Assembly: GCA_027485735.1 (NCBI GenBank)
Contig: JAIXQM010000194.1
Span: forward strand, 94,395 to 158,394
DNA from: Sphingomonadales bacterium
GTDB lineage: Bacteria; Pseudomonadota; Alphaproteobacteria; Sphingomonadales; Sphingomonadaceae
Direction of reading: 5' to 3'
Length of the DNA stretch: 64,000 nucleotides
The position numbers and the translations under genes are program-made. Below the pieces are notes generated by a model. That model saw only the letters and a list, made by a program, of their open reading frames with translations, did no database searches and was not told the origin of the DNA. Below, in pieces: positions 54,307 through 64,000 of the stretch. The stretch's first letter is position 1; each line of letters begins with the position of its first letter.

Positions 54307-54540
54307 TCAGTATTCGCCGGTCATCCGGCCCGCCACGGTGTGGACGATCCGGTCGATGACCCAGGCCGGAAGGTTGGTGTAATCGCCCTCGTCGGCGCAC
54401 CAGTACGAGCCGTCGGCGTTCTGGATGACGTGGACGTCGAAGCTCGAAATCTTCGACCGCTGAACCGCGTTTTCGTAAGCCGCCATGAACAGGCTGAGGT
54501 CTTCGGCCGATGTCGGGGTGTCGAGGGTTGCGGTCTGCAT
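54307..54540 (-). CDS. Small hypothetical protein
   Basis: A 77-residue acidic protein. Segments AEDLSLFMAAYENAVQRS and the conserved-looking NADGSYWCADEGDYTNLPAW are typical of plasmid-borne small proteins of unknown job. ATG 54540 is preceded by GGGAGA; the frame is open further upstream but that part lies in the long inverted repeat and is not coding. Twelve bases separate it from the DUF4326 gene. Confidence 0.6.
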   Translation of the reverse strand: MQTATLDTPTSAEDLSLFMAAYENAVQRSKISSFDVHVIQNADGSYWCADEGDYTNLPAWVIDRIVHTVAGRMTGEY

Positions 54541-54561
54541 GTCGGTCTCCCTTGAGCAGAG

Positions 54562-54800
54562 CCGGCGGGGGTTTCCGTCGGCGTGGCCCCCTCTTTGAGC
54601 GGGGCGGCGACAGGGTGCAGGGACGCGCAAAGCGCGCCCGCAGGGGCGATGGGGGAGCCGATTTAGTTGGGTTGCCCGGTGCGGCGAGCGCAGCGCAGAC
54701 GCGCACCGGGCGGCCCGGCTAAATTGGGGGAACCAGCGATCCTTGCACCCTGTCGCCGTTCCGCTCAGGGGCCTCTCACGCCGCCGGGAACCCCCGCTGG
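54562..54800. repeat. Long imperfect inverted repeat, possible single-strand promoter or origin
   Basis: A 240-bp region can fold into a single long stem. The outer arms (54,562-54,623 and 54,740-54,800) contain GGCGACAGGGTGCA and its complement and pair over most of about 60 bp. A second pair of arms (54,660-54,683 and 54,702-54,726) contains GCCCGGTGCG and its complement. The apex is about 18 bases. Genes point away from it on both sides, and it lies on the leading-region side of the candidate oriT. Confidence 0.75.
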
Positions 54801-54945
54801 TGTCGCGGGGAGCCCCGGCAGATTCCAACCCGCCCCGCTCTCCAACGCCCGCCAGACCGTGCCGGATTATGGGCTTGTCTGTTTCCGCGTGGTCGGGCAC
54901 TTTAGGCAGTGTCCAAAGTCCGTAGCTCAAGCGGAGTGTGGACCT

Positions 54946-55225
54946 ATGGCTATTCCAAAATCGACGGGTGTTAAGGCGCTGGCGCGCATCCGTGCCGAGC
55001 GCGAGGAGTTTGACAGGCGGGAACGTGAAGCGCGCCGTGATGCGGCGATCGAGCTTGGCGAGGCCGTACTCAAATCGGCCGACCTGGCGCTCGAGCCAGC
55101 AGAAGTCGCTCAGTTGATTCAGGCGGTGATGAAGCATGGCTTTGAGGCGTCGATGGCGCTGCTGATGCCGGCGGCGTCATCGCGCAAGGCTGCGACCAAT
55201 GGGAGCCAGCCAGGGGCGTCCGATC

Positions 55226-55239
<14 letters not shown>
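54946..55239 (+). CDS. Small helical hypothetical protein
   Basis: A 97-residue protein. The ATG at 54946 was chosen over earlier starts because the open frame before it lies inside the long inverted repeat. The N-terminus is basic and helical (STGVKALARIRAEREEFDRRE), suggesting a coiled coil, as in TraC-like small plasmid proteins, but I cannot confirm the family. It is first in a three-gene operon ending with the methylase and overlaps the next gene by 14 bp. Confidence 0.6.
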
Positions 55240-56553
<1,314 letters not shown>

Positions 56554-56615
56554 CCGATGGCGAGCGCGTCCGACCACAGTAATAGGAACTGCGCTTTGGC
56601 GGCTACATGTGCTGG

Positions 56616-56891
56616 CTAGAGAGCGGGATCGTTGCCCGATTGCTCGGCTGACACTCCCCTCCTTGCAGCTTCGGCAACAAGGTCCTTGGGCCGCAGATTG
56701 TCGAGCCACGACGGCCCAAGCTGGTTGCGGATCGCGCGCAGCGATGATCCGCGCGGATCGCTTGCATCGGAGCCGTTCATCCATGCGGCCCAGAGGTCGG
56801 TCTTCCACGACCGGCCGTGGCGTTCCCGCCAGTCGATGAGCGCCGACAGCATGTCGTCGGTCATTTTTTCGAAGGTCGATTTCTGGCTCAT
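56616..56891 (-). CDS. Small hypothetical protein
   Basis: A 91-residue protein, last in a series of overlapping minus-strand genes. The sequence DDMLSALIDWRERHGRSWKTDLWAAWMNG reads as a compact helical domain with conserved-looking tryptophans. The ATG overlaps the stop of the previous gene. No function assigned. Confidence 0.6.
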   Translation of the reverse strand: MSQKSTFEKMTDDMLSALIDWRERHGRSWKTDLWAAWMNGSDASDPRGSSLRAIRNQLGPSWLDNLRPKDLVAEAARRGVSAEQSGNDPAL

Positions 56892-57154
56892 GACCTGGCT
56901 GCCTGCGCTCGGGCTTCCAGCACGGTGCGGCTCGGACGTCGGTCACTAATGGTGAGCGACACCAGGTCGGAGAGCCGATAGTCCCAGACGTTGCCGCGCA
57001 GCAGGCCCATCATCGTCACGGTGTCGCCATCAGCGTTAAGCGCGATGGGAACACTCAGGACGTGTTTGCGGCGCGATCGTTGCTCGGCGATCTGCCACAG
57101 CAACGAATTACCCTTTCTGGCAGGCGCGGCTGTCGGGTCATCGATGCGTTTCAT
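56888..57154 (-). CDS. Small hypothetical protein
   Basis: An 88-residue basic protein with an apparent beta-rich core (VLSVPIALNADGDTVTMMGLL, YRLSDLVSLTISDR). Overlaps its downstream neighbour by 4 bp (ATGA), 18 bp from the upstream gene. Family unknown. Confidence 0.55.
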   Translation of the reverse strand: MKRIDDPTAAPARKGNSLLWQIAEQRSRRKHVLSVPIALNADGDTVTMMGLLRGNVWDYRLSDLVSLTISDRRPSRTVLEARAQAARS

Positions 57155-57172
57155 GCTGGTGCCTTTCCAGTG

Positions 57173-57487
57173 TCAGAGGGGAAGTTCGGCCTGGGCGCCC
57201 ACTGGCCGCGCCGATGCCGGCTTGCCGGCGAGAAGTGCGGCAGCCTCGAGACCGCACAGCCCGAGCGGACAGGTGCCGTAGGCGCCCTGTCGGTCGGCGG
57301 CGATGTCCCGCGACGCATGGGCATCGACGAAGTTGCCTCCATGCCCCGATGGCCTTTTGCAGCGCACGCCGATGCCGGCGCCGCAGTCTGGGCAGACGAC
57401 CTCGAGGATCGGGTCGCGTGGCCATTCGAGGCTGCAGCCCGGCTTTGCACAGCAAACCGGGCCATGCCGGATGGCGAGGCCGCTCAT
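57173..57487 (-). CDS. Small cysteine-rich (zinc-ribbon-like) protein
   Basis: A 104-residue protein with cysteines in CCAKPGC and CPDCGAGIGVRC, spaced as in a zinc ribbon. The middle portion CKRPSGHGGNFVDAHASR resembles plasmid zinc-finger proteins that carry an RPSGH-like box. ATGA overlap with the preceding gene. A DNA-binding role is likely but unproved. Confidence 0.6.
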   Translation of the reverse strand: MSGLAIRHGPVCCAKPGCSLEWPRDPILEVVCPDCGAGIGVRCKRPSGHGGNFVDAHASRDIAADRQGAYGTCPLGLCGLEAAALLAGKPASARPVGAQAELPL

Positions 57488-58176
57488 GCGGCCTTCGAAA
57501 CGGGTATCGCGCGTTCTGCGTGCCAGAGTTTGCCCTTGGGCAACTCGGCGCGAGCGACCATGCGGAAGCGAAACCAGTCGATCGCAAAATCGCAGGTGTC
57601 GTTGAAGCTGTAGCCGGGTGCATCGCCGGCCTGACCATTGGTCAGGTCGACGGTGACCGCGCCATCCCAGGTGACGGTGTGGCCCGAGCCCCAGACATAG
57701 TCGATGATCCCGATCTGGAAACGCCCTGACAGCCGCAAGGCTGGATAGGGCGCGGATGGCAGGCAGAAGTCGGCGTCGACCATGCCGGCAATGGCGAGCT
57801 GGCCGCCGTAGCTGGCGTTGTCGAAGATCTCGACGATTTCGTCATCATCGAGAAGCTGGGGCAGCCCCGGGTTATGCGCGACCTGCAGGGCGCGCCAGAG
57901 ATGCGCGTTTTCCGGACGGTGGCGCCAGGGACCGGTGTCGGGCCCATGCGCCTTCGACGACGTCAGCTTGATGCCTTTGTGACTTTCGACAAGTGCGAGG
58001 AACTGCGCCATCGAGATGTTGAGGAATCCGAGGACGCGCGCCAGCGCTGCATTCGGATAGACGTGCTGAAGGCCGAAGCTCGGTGCTGTCGGGCTGAGCA
58101 TTTCGTCTTCAACGCTGAGGCCTGCCGGAAGGCAGGGCAGGATGCTGATTTCGCGCAGGTGACTGTAACGGGTCAT
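57484..58176 (-). CDS. Hypothetical protein of the leading region
   Basis: A 230-residue protein starting at ATG 58176 with GGAG upstream. The first 110 residues are helical (HVYPNAALARVLGFLNISMAQFLAL); the rest looks beta-rich (YGGQLAIAGMVDADFCLP, FQIGIIDYVWGSGHTVTWDG). The sequence has no membrane part and no known catalytic motif. Proteins of this size beside ssb in leading regions can be anti-restriction or anti-SOS factors, which is only a suggestion here. Confidence 0.6.
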   Translation of the reverse strand: MTRYSHLREISILPCLPAGLSVEDEMLSPTAPSFGLQHVYPNAALARVLGFLNISMAQFLALVESHKGIKLTSSKAHGPDTGPWRHRPENAHLWRALQVAHNPGLPQLLDDDEIVEIFDNASYGGQLAIAGMVDADFCLPSAPYPALRLSGRFQIGIIDYVWGSGHTVTWDGAVTVDLTNGQAGDAPGYSFNDTCDFAIDWFRFRMVARAELPKGKLWHAERAIPVSKAA

Positions 58177-58232
58177 GGCAGGGCTCCTTGTTGGACACAC
58201 CGCCGCCGCTCACTTTCCTCTTGATGCCGCCG

Positions 58233-58754
58233 TCAGCGCCCGCTTGCGGCGATCGCCAGCAAGCGGCTTGCCGCTTCGGCCGCGCACGCCGGATAGGCGG
58301 CGCTTAGGTATCGAACGGCATCATGCTCGCGATCTGTCGCATGACCGCTGTTGACGAGCTGCTGCGATGTCATCAGCGCCGCGGTGATGACATCGCCGGC
58401 ATCGCGCCTCGAACCGACGCGTTCCTGAGCCCGGTCGTCATATTCGACCGGCGCTGTGAAGTTGGCATCGAGCCACGTCGACATGCCGTCCTCTACTCGT
58501 TCGAACCAGGCGACGCTGTCGGCGTCGTCGCGGTCGAAGACGATTTCGACCTGGGCATAGCTGCCGAAGTCATGGTTGTGCGACTTGATCGCGAGGCGGG
58601 CGCCTTCGGGCGGCACGCCGAAGCGCGCGATGAGCGCGGCACGATAGACCGTGCATTCGAGCTGCTGGAGAGTGACCCAGTTGGTGGTGATGCAGGTCTG
58701 GGCGCAAGGCTCGTCGCTCGGCGCTCCGCCGATGCTGAAGCTGACCATGTGCAT
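58233..58754 (-). CDS. Hypothetical protein
   Basis: A 173-residue protein, ATG 58754 preceded by GAGAAG. Readable conserved-looking parts are TNWVTLQQLECTVYRAALIARFG and HNHDFGSYAQVEIVFDRDD, followed by a helical tail ending AEAASRLLAI. No family recognised. It is in line with the other small leading genes. Confidence 0.6.
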   Translation of the reverse strand: MHMVSFSIGGAPSDEPCAQTCITTNWVTLQQLECTVYRAALIARFGVPPEGARLAIKSHNHDFGSYAQVEIVFDRDDADSVAWFERVEDGMSTWLDANFTAPVEYDDRAQERVGSRRDAGDVITAALMTSQQLVNSGHATDREHDAVRYLSAAYPACAAEAASRLLAIAASGR

Positions 58755-58764
58755 GATTGGCTTC

Positions 58765-58950
58765 TCAGGCTTTGAAGACAGGGTGGAGGTCGTCGATCGC
58801 CTCGACGTCGCAGCAGTCGGGAGCATCGGTGATCGGCTGCCAGACGATGTCATCGTCGGGATGGCCGCGCAGCTGGATCGAGGTGTCGAGGACGATCGCG
58901 AGACCGAGGATGAGGATCAGACAGTCGAGGAGGCGGGAGCGCTGAAACAT
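58765..58950 (-). CDS. Small single-pass membrane protein
   Basis: A 61-residue protein from ATG 58950, which has a GGGA site. The N-terminal segment LLDCLILILGLAIVLDTSI is one membrane helix or signal anchor, then a short acidic tail follows. It overlaps the preceding cysteine-rich gene by 34 bp. No function known. Confidence 0.5.
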   Translation of the reverse strand: MFQRSRLLDCLILILGLAIVLDTSIQLRGHPDDDIVWQPITDAPDCCDVEAIDDLHPVFKA

Positions 58951-59159
58951 TGCCGTTTTCCCTTCGCCGAGCGGAATTGCTCGACGAACGGCGGCCGCCT
59001 CACCTCTGAACGTATCGGCGGCAGCGGGATGATGCCGAATTCGGTGGCGAACGCTGCCAGGCCATCGCAATGGGTGGGAGCCTCGCCGCAGACCGGGCAG
59101 GCTTCATCGCAGCAGCAGTAATCGATATCGCATTCGCAATCCTTGCACGCGATCGACAT
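58917..59159 (-). CDS. Small cysteine-rich protein
   Basis: An 80-residue protein with eight cysteines in the first 30 residues (CKDCECDIDYCCCDEACPVCG), which should bind zinc or another metal. ATG 59159 gives the best spacing to GGAG; another ATG lies two codons upstream. It is the first gene of the minus-strand set. It reads like metal-binding small proteins of sphingomonad plasmids but has no named family that I can confirm. Confidence 0.55.
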   Translation of the reverse strand: MSIACKDCECDIDYCCCDEACPVCGEAPTHCDGLAAFATEFGIIPLPPIRSEVRRPPFVEQFRSAKGKRQCFSAPASSTV

Positions 59160-59545
59160 GAGCATTCTCCGCTGAACGTGATTGCTCAGCGTCTTCCTGC
59201 CCCCTCCCCATCTGTCGTATTGGACCGCCTGATCGCAGCGTTGTTTTCGCGTCATCCGGTCGTAACCCGCAGGGCCGAGACAGCTTCAGCTGGCTCGGTT
59301 AGCGCAGCGAGTAGGACGGGGTCGGCCGTCAGGCCGAGACGCCCAATCCTTGCCTTTTCGGCGCTGCAATCCATAGCTTTTCGACCAACCGGACCTGAAC
59401 AACCCTCCCCAAAAGCCTACCGCTTGCTCATTCACCCCGGCATCACCCGGCTTTTTTTGGCGTTTCAGCTTCTGCAGTTGTTCTGTTCTCCGCCGCCATC
59501 ATCAACGCCGGCACTGCTGTCATTTGACTTCGCGCGTCGGGAGCA
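59160..59545. other. Non-coding region between the small-gene set and ssb
   Basis: About 390 bp. Frames here are not supported by any familiar protein. The promoter of the minus-strand small genes is expected between 59,170 and 59,300. A T-rich stretch lies at 59,451-59,490. Confidence 0.45.
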
Positions 59546-59578
59546 GACGAAAGCCCCGGCGGGCGAAGCCCGCCGGGC
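59546..59578 (-). terminator. Terminator-like hairpin after ssb
   Basis: A perfect 10-bp stem (CCCGGCGGGC and GCCCGCCGGG) with a 3-base loop lies 13 bp after the ssb stop. On the minus strand it is followed by a short T stretch (GGCTTTCG). The long GC stem makes it a good, though not textbook, terminator. Confidence 0.65.
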
Positions 59579-59590
59579 GCAGGTCCCGAG

Positions 59591-60013
59591 TCAGAACGGG
59601 ATGTCATCTGCGAGTTCGAGGTCGGCGTCGGCCTTCTTCTTGCCGCGGCCCTTGGCCGGCGCCGGTTCGGCGGGAGCTTCGGCCGCGGGCGCCTTGGTGA
59701 GGAAATCGACCTTGTCGGCGTAGATCTCGACACCGTAGCGTTCGACCCCGGCGTTGTCGGTCCACTTGGTGTAGTGGAGCCGGCCCTCGACCGCGACCTT
59801 CATGCCGCGGCGGACATAGTTGGCGACGTTCTTGCCGAGGCCGTTGAAGCAGGTGACGCGGTGCCATTCGGTTTCTTCGACCAGCTCTTCAGCGCTGTTG
59901 CGGAACTTGCGCGAGGTGGCGACCGAGAGGGAGGTGATCGTGGAGCCGCTCTGGGTGCTGCGAGCGACGGGGTCCTGGCCGACGTTGCCGACGATGAGAA
60001 CGATGTTGGTCAT
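59591..60013 (-). CDS. ssb: Single-stranded DNA-binding protein
   Basis: A 140-residue SSB. The OB fold covers residues 1-105 (NIVLIVGNVGQDPVAR, WHRVTCFNGLGKNVANYVRRGMKVAVEGRL), followed by an alanine- and lysine-rich linker and the acidic tip DDIPF that binds partner proteins. ATG 60013 has AGGAG at good spacing. On conjugative plasmids ssb lies in the leading region and covers the incoming single strand. It may also suppress the SOS response of the recipient. Confidence 0.9.
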   Translation of the reverse strand: MTNIVLIVGNVGQDPVARSTQSGSTITSLSVATSRKFRNSAEELVEETEWHRVTCFNGLGKNVANYVRRGMKVAVEGRLHYTKWTDNAGVERYGVEIYADKVDFLTKAPAAEAPAEPAPAKGRGKKKADADLELADDIPF

Positions 60014-61110
60014 GGTGTTTCTCCTGAGCTTTATCGCCGGGCCTTTCCCGGCGACAGGCTCCGTAAAAAGGCGTGCCATGGGGGTCTGGCACCGCGCGCG
60101 GCTCCGCAATCTGGCGGAGACGATGCCGCGCGCGGGAAACCGTCCAGATCAAGGGGGTGGTGCGGGCAGCCTGTTCCCTGCCCCCGCGAAGCGGAGAGGC
60201 AGAGAGAACGGGCAACACGGCCCCGAGCTGGAGGGTTGCCTGACTTCCATGGTGCGCCTTAGGAATGCCGGTCGTTGGGAAAGGCCAGACGTATGGGGCC
60301 AAGAGAGAGACGCCCCTGACCAACTCGCCTACATCGTCTTCTGGGACGTCTTGGCCGGCTCGCGTCATGATGACCCGCGCGGCGTGCGCCACGTCCCCCG
60401 GGTGGCCACTGCAAGTTCGACATCGCCTCGCTGGTCGTGACCGAATGGCACTGTTTCCTGTTGAAGCCCGGAGACGTCGCCGATTGTCCGTTGGGCTGTG
60501 TTGCGGTTGATGCCGGTCTCCTCACCCGTGGACCGTCGTTCGGGGCGATTGCAGTGTCGGGTCAGCTGACTGGCGATCCCACCTTGGCCTGCTGCTCAAA
60601 CCTGCTGTTGGCGCTGGCGGGCGTGCCTAGTGCCACTGCCCGTCCCGTTGATTGAGTGACGGTCTCTGTGTGATCTGGAAAGACCCTGGTGGGTATCGCC
60701 TGCCGGGGCTTCGACGCGACCAGAGCAGTCAGTCGATATCGCGCCCACATTTGCTCAGTTCGCGGGATCCTGAGCTTTGCCCGGAAGCAGCCGTTCGTTG
60801 ATCAATTTCGATGCAGGCGCGAAAGGCAAACTCTGAGACAAAGCCGTCATTTGTAGCGGCGTCGCTGAACGACAGGTTCCGCCAGAAGCCGACATACAGT
60901 GTCTGACTGAGCGCTGTCGTCGCATGGTGAGTAGCGGCTTCCGTGGGTTGCAGTGGCCGGTTGCGTCATGGTCATGCGATGGCCTTTCGGAGGCGACAGT
61001 CCCAAACAGGTGGGCGCATCCGGGGCATCGGCAAAGCCGAACGGTAGCACATTGGGATCTTGTATAGTGGCCCCAAGCTGACCCCAATGAGTGGCGGCTA
61101 TGGGGGTGGA
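60014..61110. other. Gene-poor region between ssb and the efflux genes
   Basis: About 1.1 kb in which no gene could be supported. Frames on the plus strand (60,437-60,655, starting MTEWHCFLLKPGDVADCPLG) and minus strand (60,392-59,889) have no recognisable similarity; the first has an orderly look and might be a small gene. No RNA gene or insertion sequence seen. It should hold the promoters of ssb and of the efflux operon, and may mark the end of the transfer-related block. Confidence 0.4.
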
Positions 61111-62106
61111 ATGAATGATCGGTTGCTCCGTGCCTGTTTTATCGTTGCGACCCTTATCCTTGCGGGCTGCGCTGCCGAAAAACCTGCGCCGCCAAAGCCG
61201 CCGTCAAAGGCCGAAGCAGTCGTTCACGAAACCGATTTGCTGCGGCTGACACTTACACCGGAGGCGCAAAAGCGGCTCGGCATCCGCACGGTCACTGTGG
61301 CCGACGGCACATCGGCGCGAATCCGTGAGGTGGGCGGGGAGCTCGTGGTGCCGGGTCTTGGGCCAGCAGGCGTACCGACCGGTTCCACCAGCAACATCGC
61401 CCAGATTGCTGCCGCGCAGGCTGCAGCCGACGGCGAAGTCGCCCGAACCACAGCACAATTGCGCCTTGCCACGATCGCCCGCGATCGGGCGGCAGCGCTG
61501 GTGCGCGAGGAGGCTGGCAGCGTGCGAGCCCGCGACGAGGCCGAGGCGGCACTCGCGGCCGCGCGTGCCGCTGCAGATGTGGCGCGTGAACAGCGGCGGC
61601 AGTTGGGGCCTGCGGTGGCAACCATGGCCGGCCAGCCTCTCCTTTGGGTGCGCGTGCCGGTCTTTGGATCGGACGTACAGTCAATCGACCGCGCTCGACC
61701 CGCGATGATCCGGCCGCTGGGCGATGCGGCGGCGCCGCCGCAATCGGCGCGACCGGTGTCGGCGCCGCCGTCGGCCAACGCCGTCGCTGGTACTGTTGAT
61801 CTGTTTTATGCCCTCGACAATCGAGCCCGCACATGGCGCGTCGGCCAGCGTGTGGCCGTCGCGCTGTCGATGGACGGGGCGACGCAAGGCTTGGCAGTGC
61901 CGACCGCGGCGATCGTTCGCGACATCAACGGTGGTGAATGGGTTTACCGGAAGACCGGCCCTGACACCTATCTGCGCCAGCGGATCGAGGTCGCGAGCGT
62001 CAGCGGCGATACCGCCTTGCTCGCGCGCGGGCTGGAGCGTGGCGCCGAGATCGTCACCGACGGCGCTGCCGAACTGTTCGGCACCGAGTTCGGGACGCCG
62101 CACTGA
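61111..62106 (+). CDS. RND efflux periplasmic adaptor, lipoprotein
   Basis: A 331-residue membrane-fusion protein. ATG 61111 gives a classic lipoprotein signal ([17 protein letters not shown] with the lipobox LAGC). A coiled hairpin around [24 protein letters not shown] and a beta-barrel region ([41 protein letters not shown]) follow. It would join the inner-membrane pump to an outer-membrane channel. The stop overlaps the pump start (TGATG). The missing lipoyl half-motif suggests a divergent member of the CzcB/CusB group. Confidence 0.8.
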   Translation: MNDRLLRACFIVATLILAGCAAEKPAPPKPPSKAEAVVHETDLLRLTLTPEAQKRLGIRTVTVADGTSARIREVGGELVVPGLGPAGVPTGSTSNIAQIAAAQAAADGEVARTTAQLRLATIARDRAAALVREEAGSVRARDEAEAALAAARAAADVAREQRRQLGPAVATMAGQPLLWVRVPVFGSDVQSIDRARPAMIRPLGDAAAPPQSARPVSAPPSANAVAGTVDLFYALDNRARTWRVGQRVAVALSMDGATQGLAVPTAAIVRDINGGEWVYRKTGPDTYLRQRIEVASVSGDTALLARGLERGAEIVTDGAAELFGTEFGTPH

Positions 62107-64000
62107 TGCTGGCCTGGCTGGTGCGGACGGCGCTGACCCAGCGCGTCCTGGTGCTTGCGATGGCGGCGCTTCTGGTTGTTCTGGGCCTGCGCGCGTCGGG
62201 CAATGTGCCGCTCGATGTGTTTCCGGAGTTCGCGCCGCCGATCGTCGAGGTGCAGACCGAAGCGCCCGGCCTGTCGACCGAGGAGGTCGAAAGCCTGATC
62301 ACCGTGCCGATCGAAGTGGCAGTGGGTGGCGTGTCCGACCTGACGACAGTGCGCTCAAAGTCGGTGCTTGGGCTTTCGTCGGTCACCATCCTGTTCAAGC
62401 GCGGCACCGATGTGGTCCGGGCGCGGCAGTTGGTGCAGGAACGCGTGACGCAGGTGCAGGCGCGACTGCCGACGGCGGCGCGCCCGCCGGTGATGCTGCC
62501 ACCTCTGTCGTCGACAAGTCGGGCGATGAAGATCGGCGTGTCGTCGCAGAAGCTCGACCAGATGCAGCTCTCCGAGCTGGCGCGCTGGACGATACGGCCG
62601 CGGCTGATGGCGGTGCCCGGCGTTGCCAATGTGGCGATCTGGGGCCTGCGCGACCGGCAATTGCAGGTGCTCGTCGACCCTGACCGGCTGCGTGCCGCCG
62701 GCGTGACGCTCGCCGAAGTGCGGGCCGCCGTTGGTGACGCCGTGCTGGTCGGCGGTGGCGGCTTTGTCGATACGCCGAACCAGCGCTTTGCTGTCCGTCA
62801 GGACAGTGCCATCCAGTCCGCCGCCGATCTGTCGCAAGCCATCGTCAAGCAGAGCGGCGAGGCGCCAGTTCGCATTTCCGATATCGCGCGCGTCGTCGAC
62901 GGCTTTGCCGCCCCCATCGGCAATGCCATCATCGACGATGGCCCGGGTCTGATGCTGATCGTCGAGAAGCAGCCGACCGGCAATACGCTGCAACTGACCC
63001 ACGATGTCGAAAAGGCCATCGCCGAACTGAAGCCCGGTCTTAGGCACGTGAAGGTTGACACGACGATCTTCCGTCCGGCGACGTTCATCGAACGCTCGAT
63101 CGATAATCTGTCGCAGGCCCTCATGATCGGCTGCCTGCTGGTGGCGGTGGTGCTGTTCGTCTTCACCCGCGACTGGCGCCAGGCGGTGATCAGCCTCACT
63201 GCTATTCCGCTCTCGCTGCTTGGTGCCGGGCTGGTGCTGCTGTGGAGCGGCATGACCATCAACACCATGGTCATCGCCGGGCTGGTGATTGCGCTCGGCG
63301 AAGTCGTCGACGATGCCATTATCGACGTCGAGAACATCGCCCGGCGACTGCGGCTCAACCGCGAGGCAGGCAGCCCGCTTCCGGCGTTCGATGTCGTACT
63401 GGCGGCATCGCTTGAAGTCCGCACCGCGGTGGTGTTCGCCTCGATGATCGTCATGCTGGTGTTCCTGCCGATCTTCTTCCTTGGCGGGGTGGCGGGCACC
63501 TTCTTTCAGCCGCTTGCCATCGCCTATGTGCTGGCGATTGCCGCGTCGCTGCTGGTGGCGCTGGTGGTCACCCCGGCGCTGTGCCTGATCATGCTGCCGA
63601 ATGCGCCGCTGAAGGCGGAGGGCGATACCAGGCTCGTCGCCGCGTTGAAGCGCCGCTACGCCAGCGTGCTGCCCAAGTTGGTGGCGCGGCCGGGCCTCGC
63701 AATTGCGATCATCGCCGGCGGGCTGCTTATTGCCGGCGTCGGCTACACCTCGTTCAAGGACCAGTTCCTGCCCGATTTCCGGGAGACTGACTTCCTGATG
63801 CACTTTGTCGAAAAGCCCGGCACGTCGATCGAGGCGATGGACCGCATCACCATCCGGGCCTCGAAGGAATTGCGCGCCATTCCCGGCGTGCGCAATTTCG
63901 GCGCGCACATCGGCCGCGCAGAGGCGGCGGACGAAGTCGTCGGGCCGAACTTCACCGAGCTATGGATCAGTCTCGACGAGAACGTCGATTATGATGCCAG
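62106..64000 (+). CDS. Heavy-metal-type RND efflux pump (partial, runs off right edge)
   Basis: The first 631 residues of a CzcA/CusA-type RND pump, open to the right edge. The N-terminal membrane segment ([18 protein letters not shown]) is followed by [26 protein letters not shown], typical of metal-exporting HME-RND proteins. Transmembrane helices 2-6 begin near 63,120, and the proton-relay helix carries [17 protein letters not shown], matching the DDA signature of metal pumps. Residues for a particular metal cannot be judged from this part. Function together with the adaptor would be export of divalent metal or a related toxic ion. Confidence 0.85.
   Translation, partial: MLAWLVRTALTQRVLVLAMAALLVVLGLRASGNVPLDVFPEFAPPIVEVQTEAPGLSTEEVESLITVPIEVAVGGVSDLTTVRSKSVLGLSSVTILFKRGTDVVRARQLVQERVTQVQARLPTAARPPVMLPPLSSTSRAMKIGVSSQKLDQMQLSELARWTIRPRLMAVPGVANVAIWGLRDRQLQVLVDPDRLRAAGVTLAEVRAAVGDAVLVGGGGFVDTPNQRFAVRQDSAIQSAADLSQAIVKQSGEAPVRISDIARVVDGFAAPIGNAIIDDGPGLMLIVEKQPTGNTLQLTHDVEKAIAELKPGLRHVKVDTTIFRPATFIERSIDNLSQALMIGCLLVAVVLFVFTRDWRQAVISLTAIPLSLLGAGLVLLWSGMTINTMVIAGLVIALGEVVDDAIIDVENIARRLRLNREAGSPLPAFDVVLAASLEVRTAVVFASMIVMLVFLPIFFLGGVAGTFFQPLAIAYVLAIAASLLVALVVTPALCLIMLPNAPLKAEGDTRLVAALKRRYASVLPKLVARPGLAIAIIAGGLLIAGVGYTSFKDQFLPDFRETDFLMHFVEKPGTSIEAMDRITIRASKELRAIPGVRNFGAHIGRAEAADEVVGPNFTELWISLDENVDYDA

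Noticed and set aside
59070..59723. 217-residue plus-strand open frame across the ssb end
   Set aside because: It is antisense to ssb and the cysteine-rich gene, crosses a terminator hairpin, and has low-complexity sequence.
60437..60655. Possible 72-residue gene in the ssb-efflux gap
   Set aside because: The reading frame looks orderly, but it has no clear ribosome site, no similarity I recognise and no operon context; kept only as a note.

Overview
The window is most likely part of a large, GC-rich plasmid from an alphaproteobacterium, probably a sphingomonad. Four observations support this: a parA-parB-repA replicon with parS-like palindromes and an iteron array; a LexA box of the alphaproteobacterial GTTC-N7-GTTC type; a CcrM-like GANTC methylase; and a MobF relaxase with a TraD coupling protein and an SSB. 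The genus is an inference from gene types and style; no 16S rRNA or other taxonomic marker is present. The left and right edges both cut through genes.

Layout. 0-2.1 kb: a tyrosine recombinase gene followed by a second, overlapping gene that runs off the left edge. This probable recombinase-cluster element has broken umuC next to an SOS-controlled umuD. 2.6-6.45 kb: the basic replicon, with parA, parB and repA overlapping end to start, two identical 16-bp palindromes inside the start of repA, and an origin with five direct iterons, one inverted copy and a DnaA-box-like site. 6.5-11.5 kb: a second tyrosine recombinase, two helix-turn-helix proteins of unknown role, and an ORF6N-domain regulator with the same palindrome in front of and inside its gene.

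12-45.8 kb is a dense defence island. It holds a SIR2 protein coupled to a protein with a HEPN-like motif (12.05-16.6 kb) and a 1504-residue GHKL ATPase with a C-terminal DUF3883 domain (17.0-21.55 kb). Next comes a phosphorothioation system in two converging operons: sspF-sspG-sspH plus a coupled HEPN-like gene on the plus strand (22.1-31.9 kb), and sspA-B-C-D on the minus strand (38.3-32.0 kb). SspA-D would put sulfur into the DNA backbone, and SspF-G-H would attack unmodified DNA. A membrane protein and a methyltransferase follow. A complete 3.8-kb TniA-TniB-TniQ transposon (40,017-43,854) has inserted into the end of an AbiEii-like nucleotidyltransferase gene that is paired with an AbiEi-like gene.

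46-54 kb is the DNA-transfer module: an SF1 helicase, a MobF relaxase, TraD, a ribbon-helix-helix accessory protein, and a nested inverted repeat that is a good oriT candidate. No mating-pair (type IV secretion) genes are in the window. 54-60 kb looks like the leading region of a conjugative plasmid. It has a 240-bp inverted repeat that could be a single-strand promoter, two short plus-strand genes ending in ccrM, a minus-strand series of small unknown proteins, and ssb. 61.1 kb to the end holds a lipoprotein adaptor and the start of a heavy-metal-type RND efflux pump.

The most interesting signals are the HEPN-like genes tied to two different defence operons, the possible PD-(D/E)XK motif in the middle of SspH, the long inverted repeat at 54.6-54.8 kb, and the regulatory palindromes embedded in coding sequence (parS in repA, and the ORF6N operator in its own gene).
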